Of a DNA stretch of 17,320 bases, positions 14,364 through 17,320 are shown one piece after another. Within the stretch, counting starts at the first letter, position 1. Each line of letters starts with the position of its first letter. This DNA comes from Chrysochromulina tobinii (taxonomy: Eukaryota > Haptophyta > Prymnesiales > Chrysochromulinaceae), in the NCBI GenBank assembly GCA_001275005.1, contig JWZX01002674.1, positions 1-17,320 of the forward strand. The letters run 5' to 3'. Position numbers and translations under genes: made by a program. Below the pieces are notes generated by a model, which was not told the DNA's origin, did not search any database, and worked only from the letters and a program-made list of their open reading frames with translations.

Positions 14364-16403
14364 TCACGGGCCCGCAGCCTTCTTGGCCTTGAGCGCGGCG
14401 ACAATCTCCTTGTAGCGCTTGACGCACTCGCCCTTAGTCTTGCCGGGAACCTCCTCGGCGATCCGCTCCCATCGCCCCTCACCCACGGACGCGGGCACCT
14501 TCTTGAGCGCGGCCTCGAGCGCCCGCTGCTCCTCAAGGCTCCACTCTGCCTCCACCGGCGCGGCGGACGCAGGCGCCGCTGCAGGCGCCGCTGCAGCCGG
14601 TGTGGCGGCGGCGCTCGAGGCGGCCACAGGCGCTGCACCAGACCCAGCCTTGGCCGGTGCTGGTGCCGGCGACGCCTTGGGTGCTGGCGAGGTGGCCGGC
14701 TTGGACGGCGGTGCTGACGGCGGCGGCGGGGGAGCCATCGACGCAGCGGCGACGGCGGGCTTCCTCGCCTCGAAGGCTCTGCGTTGCTCCTTGACTTTGT
14801 TGGTGACCTCGTCCGCGGTTCGCCCGTGCGCCGGGTGGGCGAATCGGTTGATGAACTCCGCCATCAGCGTCCATCGATCGGGTAGGCCGCCAGGGAACTT
14901 GTTGGCCGCCTTGGCGAGTAAGGACAGCTCCTCATCGGTCCAAGGCGTTTGGGTGCCAACGCCGCTCGTGACGCTGCCAGCGCCAGCGCCGCCAGCGCGT
15001 GCGGCGGCAGCCGCTGCCTGCTCCACGGCTGTCTCCTTGGCGAGGCTTGCCTCCTCGACCTCGATGGCGATCCTCAGCAGCTGTCCAGCCTGGCCCGGGG
15101 CCTTGTCAGCCGCATCGCACAGCTCCTCGATGGCCTCCGCGCTCAGCCGCGCGCACAGCAGCTCCAAGTGCGCCTCGCCGCACAGGGGCGCACCGCCGCT
15201 GCCCCCCTCCGCCGCCGAACCCGGCGACGCGCCGCCCGTCACATTCACACCCATCGCATTCACACCCATCGCATTCACACCCATCGCATTCACACCCGTC
15301 GCATTCACACCCGTCGCGAGGGCCCGTAACCGCTGCTTCGCCTTGCGCAGCGCCTTGGCCGCACGCTCCTTTTGCTTCTTGCGCTCGGCGGCCTCGGCCA
15401 TCTCCTTCTCGGCCGCCAGGCGCGCCGCCTCCTGCTTCGCCGCCTCGGCCGCGGCCGCCGCCTCGCGATCGCGCAGCAGCGCGTTCGCGCGCTCCGCTTT
15501 GACGGCCGCTTTGGCATCTTTTTGGCGCTGCTTCTCCGCACGGATGCGCGGGTCGTGTGCGTACGCGAGCTCGACGAGCCTGGCGAGGCGCGCCTTCTCG
15601 TCCTTACGCCGCTTCACCCGCAGCTTCTCGTTGTTGCGCTCCATCCAGCGCCTCTCCTCACGAAAGCTCGCCGTCTCCACGTCGTACTCGTCCGCATCGG
15701 CAAAGTCCCGCCACGATCGGAAATCGAACCAGAAGTCGTACATGGATACCACGGCATCGTAGGGCGTCTCGGCGTTTCCAAGGAGTGGCGCGTTGGGCAG
15801 CTCGGACCAGCGCGAGTTGCGCTCAAAGAAGGGTCCAAACACGCCAAAAAAGTCGCCGTGCGAGCTCGGGTCGTAGTCCTTGGGCGGCAGCGAGTCGTCG
15901 AAGTCATCGAGCGAGTCAAAGTCGCGCCGCCGCTTCGGGTCCGAGAGCAGCTCAAACGCCTCGGTCACCGCCTTAAACATCTCATCGCCATCGTCGCCGC
16001 CCGGCTGCTCGGCCGCCGCCTCCTTGCCGCCTGCATCGCCCCCGTCGTCGGCAGCGCCCTGTGCCTTGTCGGGGTGGTGCTTCAGCACCATCCGCCGGTA
16101 CGCCTTCTTGACGTCGTCGGCGCTCGCGCGCCAGCGCAGCTCATCGAGCTCGAGCAGCTTGTATGGATCGCGCTCTGCGAGCGACTGCTGCAGCTCCGCC
16201 TTTGTCTGCCGTGCCTTCTTCGTGTGAACCGCGCCCTGGCCATCCTCCTCGCCGTCGCCGTCGCCAGCGGACGCGTACGTGATGGAAATGATGAGCGCGT
16301 CCTCTTCGGGCCAGTCGTCGGTGGCGTTTAAGCCCGGTTGTGGTTCGGTGTCGTCGAAGCCCGTGGGCAGCGAAGGGAGCAGGGTCGGGAGCGCGAGGAT
16401 CAT
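14364..16403 (-). CDS. DNAJC2: Zuotin/DNAJC2 homologue, ribosome-associated J protein with two SANT domains
   Basis: The protein has 679 residues from ATG 16403. In other eukaryotes it pairs with an Hsp70 (Ssz1/HSPA14) as the ribosome-associated complex, and its J domain activates the Hsp70 that folds nascent chains. The start MILALPTLLPSLP resembles the short Leu-Pro motif with which yeast Zuo1 (MFSLPTL) binds Ssz1, which supports this start. The J domain (about 79-164; DPYKLLELDE, KKAYRRMVLKHHPDKA, HPD at 110-112) has an acidic Gly/Asp-rich insert after HPD. The zuotin homology domain (about 181-290) includes FFGVFGPFFERNSRWSELP, MYDFWFDFRSWRDF and ERRWMERNNEKLR. A charged helix (to about 358) and a five-unit GVNAM repeat (363-387) follow. 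SANT 1 (about 484-545, TPWTDEELSLLAKAANKFPG) and SANT 2 (about 619-672, GRWERIAEEVPGKTKGECVK) finish the protein. SANT domains are typical of animal and plant members and absent from yeast Zuo1. Single exon as read. Confidence 0.93.
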   Translation of the reverse strand: MILALPTLLPSLPTGFDDTEPQPGLNATDDWPEEDALIISITYASAGDGDGEEDGQGAVHTKKARQTKAELQQSLAERDPYKLLELDELRWRASADDVKKAYRRMVLKHHPDKAQGAADDGGDAGGKEAAAEQPGGDDGDEMFKAVTEAFELLSDPKRRRDFDSLDDFDDSLPPKDYDPSSHGDFFGVFGPFFERNSRWSELPNAPLLGNAETPYDAVVSMYDFWFDFRSWRDFADADEYDVETASFREERRWMERNNEKLRVKRRKDEKARLARLVELAYAHDPRIRAEKQRQKDAKAAVKAERANALLRDREAAAAAEAAKQEAARLAAEKEMAEAAERKKQKERAAKALRKAKQRLRALATGVNATGVNAMGVNAMGVNAMGVNVTGGASPGSAAEGGSGGAPLCGEAHLELLCARLSAEAIEELCDAADKAPGQAGQLLRIAIEVEEASLAKETAVEQAAAAAARAGGAGAGSVTSGVGTQTPWTDEELSLLAKAANKFPGGLPDRWTLMAEFINRFAHPAHGRTADEVTNKVKEQRRAFEARKPAVAAASMAPPPPPSAPPSKPATSPAPKASPAPAPAKAGSGAAPVAASSAAATPAAAAPAAAPASAAPVEAEWSLEEQRALEAALKKVPASVGEGRWERIAEEVPGKTKGECVKRYKEIVAALKAKKAAGP
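15241..15315 (-). repeat. 15-bp in-frame tandem repeat in DNAJC2, five copies
   Basis: Units GCATTCACACCCATC (plus-strand reading) begin every 15 bases from 15241 to 15301. The last two have CCCGTC, and the first begins AC. On the coding strand they give GVNAT, GVNAM three times and GVNVT, in the linker between the charged helix and the segment leading to SANT 1. Because the period is a multiple of three, changes in copy number keep the frame. Confidence 0.95.
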
Positions 16404-17010
16404 CACTCCCGCGAGGAGACAGAGAAAAGGCCGAGATCCTCCTGAGAGGACACCTCTCCCCTCATTCACATGTGAAGAGACAAAGCGGCATCGCCCGAGC
16501 GTCCAGCGTGCTGTGGGGAAAGAGAGGTGTTTACTCGACAGCTTGGATCCCTGGATTTGGGCTTTCTTGTTTTTGTCGGCGGCTCACACTCACCCCAGAT
16601 CCAGCAAGCACGCAATGTGTTCGACTAATTAGCTTGCTTGCTCCTGATCAGCTCTACAATTGTATGAAGGAGGAGGGCCGGCATACAATAGTAGTGAGTG
16701 AGTGAGAGCGATCCTGTCGATTTGAACAGGAGAGTGACTGAGTGAGTGCTTGGAGGAGATCGAGTATACCCGATTAATCCGCTCACGAGTTATCCTTGGG
16801 AGTCGACGATTTTTTCATTTGCCATTACTTTATTTAGGTTGCCTTGGAAACGCAAATAGACGTCTGGTTGCGTAACTTGTCCCGGAAGCGCCGTCGGGAC
16901 TTAGTGTGCGATCCGCCCTTTATGGGATGCTGAACTTAGTGCGAGCGCCGACGGCGCTTCTTTTTGCCAACGGCGTTTAGGATCCGTCGTCGTACCGCAC
17001 TTCGGCGACC
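16404..17010. promoter_or_regulatory. Divergent upstream region, DNAJC2 and secreted-protein gene
   Basis: A stretch of 607 bases between opposed start codons. The DNAJC2 frame stays open to about 16469 without an ATG, and a pyrimidine-rich tract precedes ATG 16403 on that strand. Further right are GAGT microsatellite tracts (about 16692-16708 and 16732-16748) flanking a TCCTGT/ACAGGA hairpin (16712-16731), an AT-rich block (about 16810-16840), and the structured element at 16879-16965. No gene was recognised. Confidence 0.5.
16879..16965 (+). promoter_or_regulatory. Inverted-repeat element with competing hairpins and a T run
   Basis: A perfect 13-bp inverted repeat, GAAGCGCCGTCGG (16885-16897) and CCGACGGCGCTTC (16948-16960), is separated by 50 bases and followed by TTTTT. 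The left arm is shared with a small hairpin, GTCCCG (16879-16884) with CGGGAC (16895-16900), so the two stems exclude each other. ACTTAGTG occurs twice, at 16899 and 16934. The element ends about 45 bases before ATG 17011. It could be a leader structure, a protein-binding palindrome or a small RNA. Confidence 0.45.
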
Positions 17011-17320
17011 ATGCTTGTCAAGACGCTCCCCCTCGCTTTCGCCGCCGTCGCGGCCGGCCAGCAGACTTGCGCGACTCTGCGTGATACGTTCCAGGCGAAC
17101 TCGTAAGCGCCAGCTTTACCCAGTGCCGCCTGCACCTCGGTTGTGCGACTTGTTTTCATCACCCATGGAATGTGTGTCATGTGCAGGTGCTGCGCGGCCA
17201 ACATGGGGATGGAGGTCGCGACGCCTCTGTCCGACCCGACAGCTGAGCTCATCGCCAAGGGCCCCTCCGTCTTCGACATGTTTCTCCACATGTCGAACAA
17301 CTTCACTCTGTTCAACTCAC
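17011..17320 (+). CDS. Secreted Cys-containing protein, 5' part (two exons, runs off the right edge)
   Basis: Exon 1 is 17011-17102 and exon 2 is 17187 to the edge. ATG 17011 has a good context (GACCATGC). The first residues, MLVKTLPLAFAAVAAG, form a typical signal peptide with cleavage expected near AAGQQ. The mature start is QTCATLRDTFQANSCC, with the CC pair created by the splice. Exon 2 continues AANMGMEVATPLSDP and FDMFLHMSNNFTLFNS, with a potential N-glycosylation site NFT. The donor is GTAAGC and the acceptor GTGCAG; the join is phase 2 and leaves a long open frame, whereas reading through the donor meets TAA at once. Short C-x(11-13)-CC segments are familiar to me from algal secreted proteins, but I cannot name the family. 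Only about 75 residues are visible. Confidence 0.65.
17103..17186 (+). other. Intron 1 of the secreted-protein gene
   Basis: An 84-nt GT-AG intron: TC|GTAAGC at 17103 and TGTGCAG|GTGC at 17186. The in-frame TAA formed by the donor (17104-17106) ends an unspliced reading, and splicing restores a frame open to the window end. Confidence 0.75.

Noticed and set aside
14419-15762. A 447-codon open frame on the plus strand, antisense to DNAJC2
   Set aside because: It mirrors a GC-rich, Ala-rich gene whose antisense naturally lacks stops. Its translation is low-complexity Ala/Ser and resembles no family, while the minus strand encodes clear J and SANT domains.
15372-16331. A 319-codon plus-strand frame opposite the J domain and zuotin homology domain
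   Set aside because: Same explanation: the opposite strand is strongly supported as DNAJC2, and this frame has no recognisable domain.
1-17320. Transposons, viral insertions or a bacterial-type gene cluster
   Set aside because: No transposase, reverse transcriptase, integrase, capsid or terminal-repeat structure was seen, and gene content is ordinary eukaryotic.

Overview
This is nuclear DNA of a eukaryote, most likely a unicellular marine alga. Three things support a eukaryote: short GT-AG introns whose phases match across the junction, AATAAA signals downstream of two stop codons, and purely eukaryotic gene content (VPS11, a zuotin/DNAJC2 homologue with two SANT domains, a DNAJC8-type J protein, PDZ/WW modules). 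The DNA is GC-rich, genes are packed about every 2 kb, many have no intron, and low-complexity Ala/Pro tracts and short tandem repeats interrupt them. That style fits a haptophyte or similar alga. The lineage is an inference; no marker in the window fixes it.

Layout, left to right. 1-526: repeat-bearing 3' flank. 527-3000 (-): a three-exon gene for a modular protein with two copies of an unrecognised domain, each followed by PDZ and WW domains. 3286-4494 (+): a 2-oxoglutarate/Fe(II) oxygenase-like protein. 5404-8112 (+): a 902-residue single-exon protein with two EF-hand/p25-alpha-like modules, a long charged helical part and a Trp-rich tail, probably microtubule- or cilium-linked. 8378-9010 (+): a DNAJC8-like nuclear J protein with an overlapping upstream ORF. 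9443-10600 (-): an unrecognised coiled-coil protein with RPASA-type motifs. 10798-14066 (+): VPS11 of the HOPS/CORVET tethering complexes, with two reading-frame changes, one of them exactly at an odd 34-nt unit in a 33-bp minisatellite. 14364-16403 (-): zuotin/DNAJC2, the ribosome-associated J protein. 17011 to the right edge (+): the first two exons of a secreted Cys-containing protein.

The genes are not an operon. Most are independent housekeeping functions: vacuolar/endosomal tethering, nascent-chain folding, pre-mRNA processing and cytoskeleton. Three gene pairs diverge from shared upstream regions (2OG oxygenase with the PDZ/WW gene, VPS11 with the coiled-coil gene, DNAJC2 with the secreted protein) and two pairs converge (DNAJC8-like with the coiled-coil gene, VPS11 with DNAJC2). 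The points most worth a second look are the unnamed domain coupled twice to PDZ-WW, the duplicated splice acceptor in the same gene, the VPS11 frame break inside its minisatellite, and the competing hairpins upstream of the last gene.
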